This document shows positions 47,493-58,900 of a DNA stretch of 64,000 nucleotides, piece after piece (position 1 is the first letter of the stretch; each line of letters begins with the position of its first letter). Where the stretch lies: positions 644,317 to 708,316 of the forward strand of contig VZTJ01002480.1 of assembly GCA_013397795.1 (NCBI GenBank). The letters run 5' to 3'. The position numbers and the translations under genes were made by a program. The stretch comes from Orthonyx spaldingii. Its lineage: Eukaryota > Chordata > Aves > Passeriformes > Orthonychidae. The notes under the pieces were generated by a model. It was not told the origin of the DNA. It was given only the letters and a program-made list of their open reading frames with translations, and did not search any database.

Positions 47493-49254
47493 ACCCCTGA
47501 GAAAAGGGAAAAGCCTCTGATCAACTAGAAGGAAGCAAAAGGCCATTCCACTCCCCTTTCACCCAGATGCTCCCCTTTCTCCACTCTGATCACTATCAGA
47601 CTGGCCAAGGAGTCCTTGACAAACATGACTCTGAATGAGTCAGCTTCTTGCCGCAGATGCAGGATGGGGGAGGCTTGGGTTCAGGATGCAGATCAAGACA
47701 GATTAATAGGCCTCTGAGCAGGGCCCAGAGGGAATTAGAGGTGTTGCTGTTCTTCTGGACAGGAATTGGGGTAAGGTGGATGGTGCTGGTGAGAAGAAAT
47801 GACCTTTGAATGGAGGAGAAAATGAATGTGGGGATTGCTGCACTGCTCCAAATAGGGTTTATACGTGTCAGGGACTGGGGAGTCCAGTATCCTGCAAGCA
47901 AAGAGCAAGAGATGAGGAAACCTCTTGAACCTTCATCTCTGTGACACCTGGTACTGCTCCCCTCAGATTCAGTCAGTGAGGTCTCAGATTAGGGTGGGAT
48001 AGGACACAGACAGCTGATTTTATCTAGATGCTGGCATTAGGATTTGGGAGATAAACATCTCACAGCTGCTTGAAGGCAGAATTTATTTCTTTTTTTTTTT
48101 TTGTTACTAATTTTCTCTCCCCTTTGCACACTCCCTACCTTCTCCTCTGCCCCTGGAGAAGGACCCAAACTCTCTGCTCCTTTAAGATTGCACTACTGTA
48201 ACGGTTTCAAGTCACTTGTGCGAGTGAGTAGATACAGCATCCTTCTCCAGTCGATGTCCTGGAGGCACTACCTGACACAATTCCAGAGCTTTAGCCTGAA
48301 ATGGATGGTTATAGTACATGTGGGAGATCTGGATAAAAAGCAGTTGGACTGTCTAATCTACTCTCTCAGAAGCATCGAGTTGCTTCAGGATCTGGCTTTT
48401 AGTTCCAAGCTACTTCTTCATTGCTGGTGTTTTGTTGCATAGGAATGTACAACTGGCCAGTGTGTCAGGGGCTCTCATGGAGTTGGAGAGGAAATATGAG
48501 TTTGCTCTGCACCTCTTGTCCCCATCCTGCCTTCCCCCGCAATTAAGTTGTTAAATTAAGTTGTTCAATGCTCTGCCAGTGTTTTTCATGGATGCAGTCT
48601 AGAGAGCTGCTTGATTGTTCTCTTCTGTTGTTCCCCTCACTTTAACAGCTGTCAGTTCCTGTTACATCTCTTGACCTAAATAAGAGGCTAATGCTGGTTG
48701 GACCTGGTGCTGGAAAAGAAACCTTGTCCTCCTGTTTCTTCCCCTTTTCATTCCCTCAGTGTTAAGGAGGAGAATGAGAATCCTCTGTGGACTGAGCTCT
48801 TCTGGCTTCCTGGAACAGAGCAGTCTTTATTGAAACAAGTTTGACCTGTTTGGTGGTATTTGACAAAAACCCCTCAACCTTCTGGGCCGGCAGAGGTAGA
48901 CAATGTGTAACAGTTACTGATAATCATGTCCTTAAGGTGGGGTGGTTAAGGTGCCTCCAGGACACAGAGGTCTGCGCTTTTCCAGCAGAAGGAAGAGGAG
49001 GTGCCTGGACCTCCAGGTCCTGGTTGTAACATTCTGCATCAGACCAGCAGGTCGGCTCCAAGGTGCCATGCTGTAAGCTGGGGCATGAGAAGTTTGGAGG
49101 CTTCCCATGTGTACAAAGGAGGATGCTCCATCCAGCTCCAGAGTGATTCCTGACAAGCTGCCAGCAAGTGCCCTGGCTTAGTGGATTGTGGTGATCCCAT
49201 GGATGTTGGGGCAATAAGGCACAGTGTGACTCTCTTCATCAGATGTAAGATATG

Positions 49255-49269
49255 AAATATATATATATA
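49255..49269. repeat. Short (AT)n tract
   Basis: An alternating AT run of about 14 bases lies in the LRRC8A 3' UTR, some 65 bases before the poly(A) signal. Such tracts can act as AU-rich mRNA elements; here that is only a possibility. Confidence 0.7.
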
Positions 49270-49334
49270 CTAAATATGCTGAAACCATGAACAATGTTAA
49301 CTGGACTCTGGATTTATTGATGTTCAGATGCTTA

Positions 49335-49340
49335 AATAAA
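49335..49340 (+). terminator. LRRC8A: LRRC8A proximal poly(A) signal AATAAA
   Basis: A canonical hexamer in CTTAAATAAAGC lies about 1.84 kb after the LRRC8A stop. Its distance fits the known 3' UTR size of the family. Confidence 0.75.
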
Positions 49341-49360
49341 GCTACATTAAAATCAGGAGA

Positions 49361-52300
49361 TCTGTTTATAAAACTGCTTTTAAGAAGAATTTAAATCTTG
49401 CTTCTCTTAGTCCATTCATTATGAAAGGTCTAAACAGTCCAGGGGATAATATAATTAAATCTCCATCTGGGAGGCAAGGTACTGTAAAAGCTTTTCTGGC
49501 TTCTAATAGGGTTAGTATCTTGAAATTGTGTTAGAGCTGGGGCCACAGCTGAAACGATGGGGAAGGACTGATGCTGGTTGGATTGTATTTGTATTTGCCC
49601 GAGCATTTTGGATCACAGAAAGGACAGAAATTGCTAGGTAGGCTTTGCTTCTTGAGTGAAGCAGGAATGGCTTCAGGCTTAGCTACAGAAATGGTGTTTT
49701 TCAGTCAGTTCCCTGTGGTGGAGGTGGGGGCTTTTTGGATGGTGAAGGAAACTTTTTCCTTAGTCTGTGCTAAAAGATAGCACTGGAGAGTAATGGCCAC
49801 TGAGTGGGGACTTGGACTCTGTTTGCTATTCAAGGCCACTGGATGACTGTTTTATTACACATGTATTTTAGACTAGGCAGGGCTGAAAGGGCAAAGCACC
49901 TCCTGGAAAGTTTCACCTGGCTCACAGGAGCAATGAGACTTCTCCAGGATGTCTAGATTGGAGATGAGTGCTTTGACTCTTGATAGTCTTAGTTATGCAA
50001 CCTAAACTTTGCACAGCTGGATTAGAGTTCCTATAAGCAGCTCCTGAAAGTGTGCTGCAGTGCTTCTAGAAGCTTGCAAACCTCCTGAACAGCAGGACAG
50101 GTGAACAACAGGCTGTTCTGCCAGAAGGGAGGGGCTGCCTCCAATTCCTGATTAAGTCACAGTGTTGTGCTTCTGCTGCTTCCTAAGTAGAGACTGCCCT
50201 GGGCCTGAGGCGTGCAAAGCAATTGTAAGATAGGTTGGTATTGATCATGCATGAAAATGCCAGCTTTGTGCCGTTCTTGCAATAGTCCAAACTTAACTCT
50301 TTTGGTTATGGCTGCTGGGGCTTGAGCGCTCCTGGTATGGCAAAATGGGGATGAGCAGTCTGATAACATTTTGTACCAGAAACACAGGTGGCACACATAT
50401 ATTGTCACTCTGAAAGACAGCAGTATGTGTTATTTACTTCTGATATGTGCTGCTTGGTCTCCCTTTTGATTCCAGAGTATCAGTCTTGTACGATGAGATG
50501 GAAAAAGCTTTAAAACTTCCAAGGATAGGATCTGTACCATGAGTCCTGAACACGTTTATGACTGAGGACTGCTGCAAAACTCAACCTACAGCAGAGCGAG
50601 TCACTCACTTCCCAAACTTGTGTGGATTGCTCAGTCTTTGAGGGATGACCTTACATCAACAATCCTTCCTCACTTGCAAGTATTCAATCTGTGAATATTC
50701 TCTGTTTTCCTTTAAGTTTCCATCAGACTGAAGCTTAGGGGGCTTTATTTCTGACACAGATCTGTGCATTCACAAAAAGCATTCAGCTTAAGTGGACAGT
50801 CACTGCCCTGGTTAGTGTCTTGTTCTCCTGACAGGGTTTTCAAAACAGTAGCAAGACAGATTATTTATTAGCTGCTCAACCATACAGCCACTTGAAAGAA
50901 ACCCACTTGTTTCCTTAATAGCACTTCTGAGCTGAACAAGTTCTTGGAGATCACAAGGATGCTCATCCTATGTTAGGACTGAAGGTTAGTGACATGCACT
51001 TTACCTTTCCTGCTAAATACCCCAAAAAGTGATCAATTACAATTAATTATTTTGAACCAGCTGAAAGGCAAGGAATACCAAACCTATTAAATGTATAAAA
51101 TTGTGCTGTACTCTGCCACTATGCACTGAAATGTTAGCTGAGGTTGTTCTGTGTTTCAGATTACTTTCTGATTTTATTATTTGGTCCCCAGTTAATTCAG
51201 CAGCTGGAAGTAATTTACTCTGTCAGACTGAGTGGTTAAATACCTGTTAAGGTATCTTGTGTGATGTGCTGTTCTTTCATATTAATTGTCACTTCTTTTT
51301 AATATCCTACCTCATTTTTTGTTTTTTCTTATTACCATTTATACACTGCATTTAGCTCACTCCATTTTAATTAAAGTTCTTGATGTTCATTACTGTAAAT
51401 AGTATTAAGTGGCTTTCTGTTGCTGAAGCACATGAAGTCCTTTTTTTTTGGTTTTTTTTTCCTCTTTAACAATTGATTCTAGGAATTTTGAGAACAATAA
51501 CACATCCTTTACAGAGGATGAGTTGTCTGGAAAAAAGTTTCAAATTGTATTGATTCCTAGGCTGTGACATTGTTTCCTTTTCGTACCTTTTTCCCTGCTT
51601 TAGAATGGAACTCACATGGTTTGAGTTCTTTGGAGTTTTTAACTTACTTGTTAGTCCTCGTTCAGAGAAGGAGTAACTTTTTTCACCCTCATCAATAGCT
51701 ATGCCTTCTCTAGAGATCTGTTGATGTAAAGTCTCCCCAGAGGCACTTGCTCCCTGGAGTGTATTTGTAGCAGTGCCTGCCTGAAGCCAACTCCTCCCTT
51801 GGATTTTTTTCTTTCAACCATGGAAAGATTTCCTAACTTCTGGGGTGACTTCTCACTGCCAGACAATATTGTCATACTGTAAGCAGAGTCACCTGCTCTG
51901 AAAGTCACTTAAGGTAAGACTGTGGGGATGCTGACTAGTCAAATTATTGCTTAAACTTCACTTTTTAAAATATTTCTTCCACTTTAACCCTACTGGTTGG
52001 CCACAGTGGATAACATACATTTCCCGAACATGTGCCAAAACCGAGTGAGTTTTCTTTCCTACCTTATTCTAACAATGTATGAAGCATAACTGGAATGAGG
52101 CAGGAGTATTCAAGTTTCATTCAAACCCTTCTCCCTCCAGCTGTGGCAGTGGGTTAATATTCAACTGCTTTGGGAATATTAAATCCTCCAGAAATCTCAT
52201 CTCCAAAACCCAGTTTCAAAAGCAGCAGCACTTGAATTGCTGGATCCCAATGGCCATGGTGAACTTTGTGTGAGTTCACACAAAGGCTTAGTTTAGGATT

Positions 52301-52690
52301 CCTGGAATTTTCCATCCCTTCCTCCCTCTGTTTCCTTTAAAGGAATTTTATTGGACAATGGAAGAATTTTTCTAGAGGAGACTTAATGAGAAGGGGGCTA
52401 CTGAGCCTGAGTCATCTTTACAGCTGACAAATGTGTCCATTTCAGTATGTCACTACTCATGGCTTAAACATGGTTCACTCCCATTGTGTAAATGCACAAG
52501 CAGGGCTGTGGTTTGGCATCTGGGACCTGCACCTTGGTGTAACTTTTCAGAATCATGGCATTCACTTTGTACATGGGATTGTTTGGGCAGCTGAGCAACA
52601 GCACACGTTCCCCGTGAGCACTGAAGGCTGCTCTTGTTTGCTCTGAAAGACTTGTACGACTGGACACTTTACCAGAATAAAAGTTTTAAT
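49361..52690 (+). other. LRRC8A downstream region, possible extended 3' UTR
   Basis: No coding exon was recognised. The stretch is AT-rich with T-runs around 51300-51470. A second strong AATAAA at 52676 raises the possibility that it belongs to a longer LRRC8A 3' UTR; otherwise it is intergenic. Confidence 0.4.
52676..52681 (+). terminator. Distal AATAAA, candidate alternative LRRC8A poly(A) signal
   Basis: CAGAATAAAAG is followed within 25-45 nt by a T/GT-rich stretch (tttctatgtctgctttttttggtgtttc), the layout of a working cleavage site. Which transcript would use it is unknown; LRRC8A is the nearest plus-strand gene upstream. Confidence 0.5.
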
Positions 52691-55600
52691 TTGCATTTTC
52701 TTTCTATGTCTGCTTTTTTTGGTGTTTCATGTATTTCTTTGTAAGACACTCAGACTTCCATGATGTCACTTTTCAAAAGACAGATATTAATAATTCCAGC
52801 TATTGTGTAGGATTACTGGGTTTTACTCATTGTACAAGTCCTTGTGGATTATGACAGTCCTTTATGAATTAAGTGGATGTACAGAGAAAGAGGTGCTACT
52901 CTGTGACAAGCTGGGGCTGTGTCATGGATTTCACTATCACTTCAACTAGTGTCTGAAACAGTTTGTGTTGCTGAATTTAAGGCTGTTGGAGTTTGTCTGC
53001 ACAGTCCTATAGAAGTCCAGTTGGGTTTTCAAACCGTGTACACGGCTCTCCTTCCATGGGAAAGGGGTAGGGAGTGAAGGCAATGGAGACAACTGCCTGC
53101 TGCCATAGGAATTGTCTTCAGACAAATACTGGTAAATTATTTCAGTGTCTGCCTTCCCCATGGGCTCCTCAACTGGAAATGCTGGCAGATAGTGTCCTTC
53201 CCAATTCATGCTGTGTTATAGAGAATCAGACTGTGACTTGCAAAGAAAATTTGAGTTTCTGTGCAGCTCTTTTAGTATAGAAAGGTGTTTCTCTTGTGTT
53301 TTGCCTTCCCTCACATCCTTTGTCCGTGACTACTTGACCACAGTGACATTGTCCCCACTTCAGACAGAAAACGTAAACAGGCTCTGAAGCAGGTGAGTGG
53401 GAGTTTGTAATGCTGCTTATTGGTGAGTTTAATGAAATGCAGGACTGAATCAGGAAAGGAGAGGACAAAATGCCCCTTGTCTTCCAAGGCTCACCTGGAC
53501 CTCAGCTCCTTTTGGCGAAGATTTACCTGGTCTTTGAGGAGCTGAAGAAATCATGCTTCCTTTGCTCCTTGTTTCTCATTAAATATTCTGTCACTTGTTG
53601 CTGATCATATCAAAGACTTCAGGAGAAGTGAGGTGGTCCTGTGGAAATTTTTCCTTCCTGATAACCCTGGCAGCTCCACAGCAGCAGTTTTGGTGAGAGT
53701 GCTGAGCTGCTTGAGCTGGCTTAGTTCCAAATGGTGTCCATAGGAACCCTGATTGAGGAGGAAATTGGGATAATCGTGCCAGTCCAAAAGGCATTTGAAA
53801 CACTTGATCTGTACCTTTCCTACAGATACGGGATGGACCCTGGCAGCCTCCAAGGGAGTTTGCCAGAAGTTTTCTTGCAGAGCTGGCAGGAGAAAATGTT
53901 AAGAGTCTGCAAAAAGAGCTCTTGGAGGGGGAGGAAGGGAAGGAAAAGGAGTAATTTCCCTGTTTTGCCTAAGTACTGTCAACCTTTCTATTTAAACTTT
54001 GTGGGAGAGAAGGCTTTACGATGGTGGCATCCTTCTCTTTGACTGTTTTTGGGCATTGTGTGCTGGAGTGGTTTTCCTCTTGCTGGAAAGGTCTTTCTGA
54101 GCCTCAAAATAGGGGCATGGCTGGAGTGGCAAAGAGTGGGAGGACTCCTTAGGAAAGACATGGAAATCTCCTGGAACCAGGATGGGTTTTATCTCCTGGT
54201 AGTTGCTGCATTGTTTGCTGTAATCTGCTGTTTATATTGCTCAAAACATTCCATGGAACAGGAAAACTGTGGTTTGCTGTTGTGGCGTGAACCAAAACAG
54301 CCTCTGGAGTCATGGTGCGTGCGTAAGGTGGGGAGTGGAGGAGGTGACGTGATAAATTGCTGGAAAAAACCACCGTGTCTGGGAATGAGGAGGACATGAC
54401 ACGACAGTGACGGAGAGGCACTAAGGAGTGGCGTGGGAGTGTTCTCCAGGAGTGTTTCTCCAGGATTGCTGCCTCCTGGGGAGGGGTGAGGTGGGTCACG
54501 CAATCAACTTGCAGGCAACAGCCTACAGCAGGTTTTTTCCCCACTGGTCATACATCTTCCTTAAAAACATTTCCACTCCATCAGTTGATGAGAGACTGTT
54601 AAGAGGAAGGAGGAACTACTGGAATATTTTTTTGAGCGTTGCAACATTGCAGACTGATTTTTTTTTTTTTCACCCTCCAGGTTTGTAGCCCAGTGATTAA
54701 AGATTAAAGGTAAAATTTAGCTTTTTGAACTACTGAATTCATATCCTTCTCCATACAGGGAAAAGCCTGCAAATAAGTTAAACCCCTAATTTCCTCTTTA
54801 TTAAAAAAAAAAAAAAAAAAATATATATATTTGAATAAGGTGCAGAGGGATTTTGTCCACAATCAATCCCCTTACAGAATAAAAAGCTTAATTTTTGCAA
54901 ACAACCTCTCTTTAAATACATTTTCAGTTGCTAGGATGTAAGCAGTTTTCTGTGAGCATTTTGCATTCCTTCCTTTTGTTGGGCTTTCCTTTGGCTGGGT
55001 GAGTGATGCAAGAACCCGCCCCCATGGTGTTATTTTTGTGGTGTGCTGCTGCAAGGATGTTTTTGGTGTTTCCTGTAGGAGCCAAACACATTTTCTTCTA
55101 GAGAGAAAAACCTTCCCCAGGGATTCCGGATGGGAAGGATGTGTTGGCTGGGAGCGCCACCGCTGGGCTGGCAGCTGCTCCTTCCTCTCTGCCTTTTAGA
55201 CCCACTTTCTGCATTTTCTTTCTCTGGTATGAACTTTGGGTGTATTTGGCTTTATTGATTTGTAAATATTACCTGGACTTCTGGAGCTGCAGGAGAGTGA
55301 ACCGAGCAAGTGAAGGCGTAAATTACCAAAAGGCAGCTGTGAATGAAAATAGCAGAGCTATTTTTTATGGGTTTTACCAAGCCCTCAGTGAAAGCTCTTT
55401 ACCATCCTTTAGTCTGTCATCTCCTGGGTTGTGGAGCCCTTTCAGGGGATGTGCTGAAGTGCTGGCAGGACTCACTGACTGAGCAAAAAGGGCTCTGTAA
55501 GACCCTGAATCAATACTTTAAATTTGTTCTAAGACGTCTTGATCTCTTCTTCATGCTCAAACCTTATTTTACCTCCCCTTATCTTATTTACCCCTGCGAT

Positions 55601-55949
55601 TACCAGTTTAACTGCCCTATTTTTAAATCTGGGTTTTTAATTAAAAGTGATTCCTCCTTGGAGCTAAAATATTCATCAGGTTTGTGGCTGCACTTGAATA
55701 GAAAATTTTTGTGTGCTTTGTTGCCACCAAGAGCCAAAGCAAAACTGTGCAGCCCTGAATGTTCCTGCCAGGAACAGAGAGCCAGCGACCGGGACAAAAA
55801 TCTATGGAGCTGTGCAAGAGTCCAGCTGTCCCGCACTGGCTTTTATCACATGCTGGGACAAGGATCACGTGGAGAGGCGGGGAGCCAGCCCTGCAGAGCC
55901 TGAGTGGCATCGTGGTGGTGGTGGTGGGATCTGGGGAGCTTCTGCCCCG
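52691..55949 (+). other. LRRC8A-PHYHD1 intergenic region
   Basis: No coding exon with conserved features was recognised. ORFs at 53731-54042, 54149-54544 and 55343-55903 have no familiar motifs or splice context. An A-run joined to an (AT)n tract lies at about 54803-54831. The last few hundred bases probably contain the PHYHD1 5' UTR and promoter, which is not strongly CpG-rich. Confidence 0.55.
54803..54831. repeat. Poly(A) run plus (AT)n tract
   Basis: About 19 consecutive As are followed by an alternating TA tract. No flanking duplication or retrocopied gene body was recognised, so it is listed only as simple sequence. Confidence 0.8.
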
Positions 55950-58900
55950 ATGGCATCTGTAAGCCAGCATCAGATCCAGAAGGTAAGGAGCTGCTCTCCG
56001 GGGAGGGAGTGTGTCCAGAGTGCAGGCAGGTGACACTGTGTGTAAGATACAGTCACTGCTCGTTGACCTGTCAGCAGGTCTAGCAAAGATCTGCTTTACA
56101 AACACTTTATATTCTCCTCAGCTTCTTGTATTATGTTGATTTTAGTGTGTGAGTGTTGTGGCTGCAAACTCTTCCAGGGGCAGCTTGTCCCACTGAGCTC
56201 TTGGAGGGATTTCTCCTGTGCCCCTTCTGTCTGTGCTGCTCGGCTCTCATCCCTGAACTCGAAATCTTCCTGGCAAAGGATAATCTCTAGGGTATTCTAT
56301 ATAAAGAAACTGAGTTCACTGCCAACAGAGTTCACTTCATTTTGAAAACGATTGTGTAGTGGACTGTGAGAAATCACCCAGGGTTTTTTTTCCTTAGAGA
56401 GAACAAAGCTTTCCAGCTTGTAAAGGAATCTCATTCTGACTTGGCACACAGGTATGACTGCCCTGATTGTGTTAGTGGGCTTGGTAATTTAATAACTGCT
56501 GGTTGCAGGTTTTAGATAAGATATCCTTGAACCACAAAAGGCTCTAGTGATCAGATCTCTGCTTTGTGTAGACTAAGGGATTGAGATAGATTATTCTTAA
56601 CTGTTTGGAATGTCAGCCGCTAAATGAATCTTTTGCAACAGAAGCCGCTCCTGAAATTAAAAATTAAGAATATACTGCCTGGCTGCAGAGCTGGAACTGG
56701 GATGCTTTTCACCCTGTAAAGGGCCAGAACTGCTTTCTCTTGCTTTGTGCTGCTTCCCCCGGGGACTCTGAGCAAGAGCAGTCACACCGTCTCTTCCAGT
56801 TCCACAAGGATGGCTTCCTTTTCCTGGAGCGGTTTTTCAGCACAGAGGAGTGTGACAGCATGAGGAGCCAGATCCAGAGGATCGTGGCGGAGATGGAAGT
56901 GCCGCCGCACTGCCGCACCGCGTTCTCCACCAGGGAGGAGGAGCAGCTCCAGGCGCAGGTACCGAGCAGGGCAGGGCTGCCCCCGTTGGAGCGCTGGAAG
57001 GAGGAAGGGAAAAGGCAAATTGCTGGTCAGGGTTCACTCTGGGGGAACATGACTCTTTCTTCTAACAGAACATAGCACCGGAAGAGGAATTTGCTCTCCA
57101 GCTTTCTGCAAATATTTTCTGGGGTCTTCTCAAGAGTCTTACCAGTGTGTGGCTCTGCCGTGCTTTCAACCCCCGGTAGCCACAAGCAGCTCTCACAGAT
57201 CACTTTGTACATGTTCTGCAGATAAAAAACTGGTTATTTTCCAGGCAGCCAGCAAAAGAAAGGCAAGGGTTACTTCTATGTGAGAGGCTCTTGTAAAGCC
57301 CTAATTAGCACCAAGAGATGTAGTGTTTGGAAAGCCTTTTTATGAGTAATTTTTCACTGTGTTTTGTTTATGCTGCGGCTCGGTGGGAAAAAGATGCAGG
57401 TGAGTTAACGTTTTGATTGAAGGTTCATTTATGTTTTTACAAGGATGCTATCTTTACTGGGCTCTTATCCCTGGCAGGGTAGCTCGGATTATTTCCTAAC
57501 CAGTGGAGACAAGATTAGATTCTTCTTTGAGAAAGGTGTTTTGGATGAGAAAGGTAAGCCCTGGCCTGAGTTGGCCACAGGGAGGGAACTGGAGAAGGCT
57601 GAATGAGGGATCAGGGGCCAGTTTCCAGCTCAAGGAATGATTCCTGCTTTGCAAACAATGTTAAATTATGGTTTTGTTTTGTAGGTAACTTTCTAATTCC
57701 AAAGGAGAAGTCCATCAGCAAGATTGGCCATGGTATGTTTAAAGGATGGGGTTTGGAGAGGGATGGACAAAAGAGATGTGGTTTTCAGACATGAGGATTT
57801 CTCCAGACCTATTCACTGTATATAACTGTCTTCAATTCTCTTCATGCTGCCTCTCACTCTCTGCTCTCAAAGGACTTCATCTTCTGTTCCAATCCTTTCC
57901 AAAAACCCCTTCTCAGAGGTTTTTCAGCAATGAATAGCTCAGAGTTACTGAAATGGAAAAGTTTGGACTTCAGCCCTTGGCTCTTTTATGTAAGACATTT
58001 GCTCTAAAAATTTACCACCTGAGACTGGTGACATTCAGTACAGACCAAACTCTCTCCTGTGTCCTGTGCCCTGCTGGATTGCTGATGTTGAAGCTGCCCT
58101 CCCTCCTATCGTGTCACCAACACCTTTTCTTTACCCTTACTGGTCTCAGTTTGACCTATTTCCTCTCTCCCAGTTCCTGGACTTGCATTTTGATCCCTTT
58201 TGTTTTCAAACAATACATGGAAAATGAGAGCAGGATTCCCTGTGCCTGCAAACATGTGAACTTTGTTCAGACTAAACTTCACTACAGTTGGAAATTCAGT
58301 ACTAAGAGTTCTTGTTCTTTGGTTTTCTCAGAAAAACATTCTGCCCTCCCCAGGCCCACTGCCATTCTGTCACACTTCAGCTTTTCCTCAGTGGAAGTGA
58401 AAACAACTGTAGATTCCTGCTGACCCAGCAACTTCACAGTTCAAAAGCCTTCTCTAGTCTTATTTTTTGTAATTACTCATTTTGGACAAGTATCATCATT
58501 GCTTGAGAGCAGCTCCTGCTGGACCTGGGCATGTGTCCTCATGGCAAATCTGATCAGGATGAGCTGGAGGCACAACTCTGAGTCTTTGCTTTATGGATTT
58601 GTCAGAGCTGGGTTGTGGCAAGCGTCTGCACAAACACTCTGACCTGCTGGCTGGGGCTCTCTGAAGGGCACCAAAGATGAGCTCTAGCTCCTTTTTGCAG
58701 TACTTCACTTTTCTGGTAGGTCTTAAAAGGTGTGTTTTTAAAGGATGAATTCACCCACATGCCTCAGGGTCATGTGTAGTGGTTGTCACTGGTGTAATAC
58801 AATACTGAATCACATAATATTCCATCTTGTTCACTCTGTTATATGTTGGCTTTTATATGTGTGCAGTTTGTGGCTAGGGAATGATTGTATTTATGGTCTA

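Larger units (their letters stand above)
47493..49360 (+). other. LRRC8A: LRRC8A 3' UTR (proximal form)
   Basis: The sequence from the stop codon to about 20 nt past the AATAAA at 49335 is roughly 1.85 kb, similar to the 3' UTR length of mammalian LRRC8A. It has a T-run near 48090-48102 and an (AT)n tract just before the signal. No long ORF with conserved features was found. Confidence 0.65.

Noticed and set aside
53731..54399. Plus-strand ORFs of 103 and 116 codons between LRRC8A and PHYHD1
   Set aside because: No family resemblance, codon bias or splice context; conserved synteny places no gene here.
56740..56799. In-frame upstream extension of PHYHD1 exon 2
   Set aside because: The extension has no ATG, only TTG, while a good acceptor sits at 56799 and a family-matching first exon with donor lies at 55950-55982.
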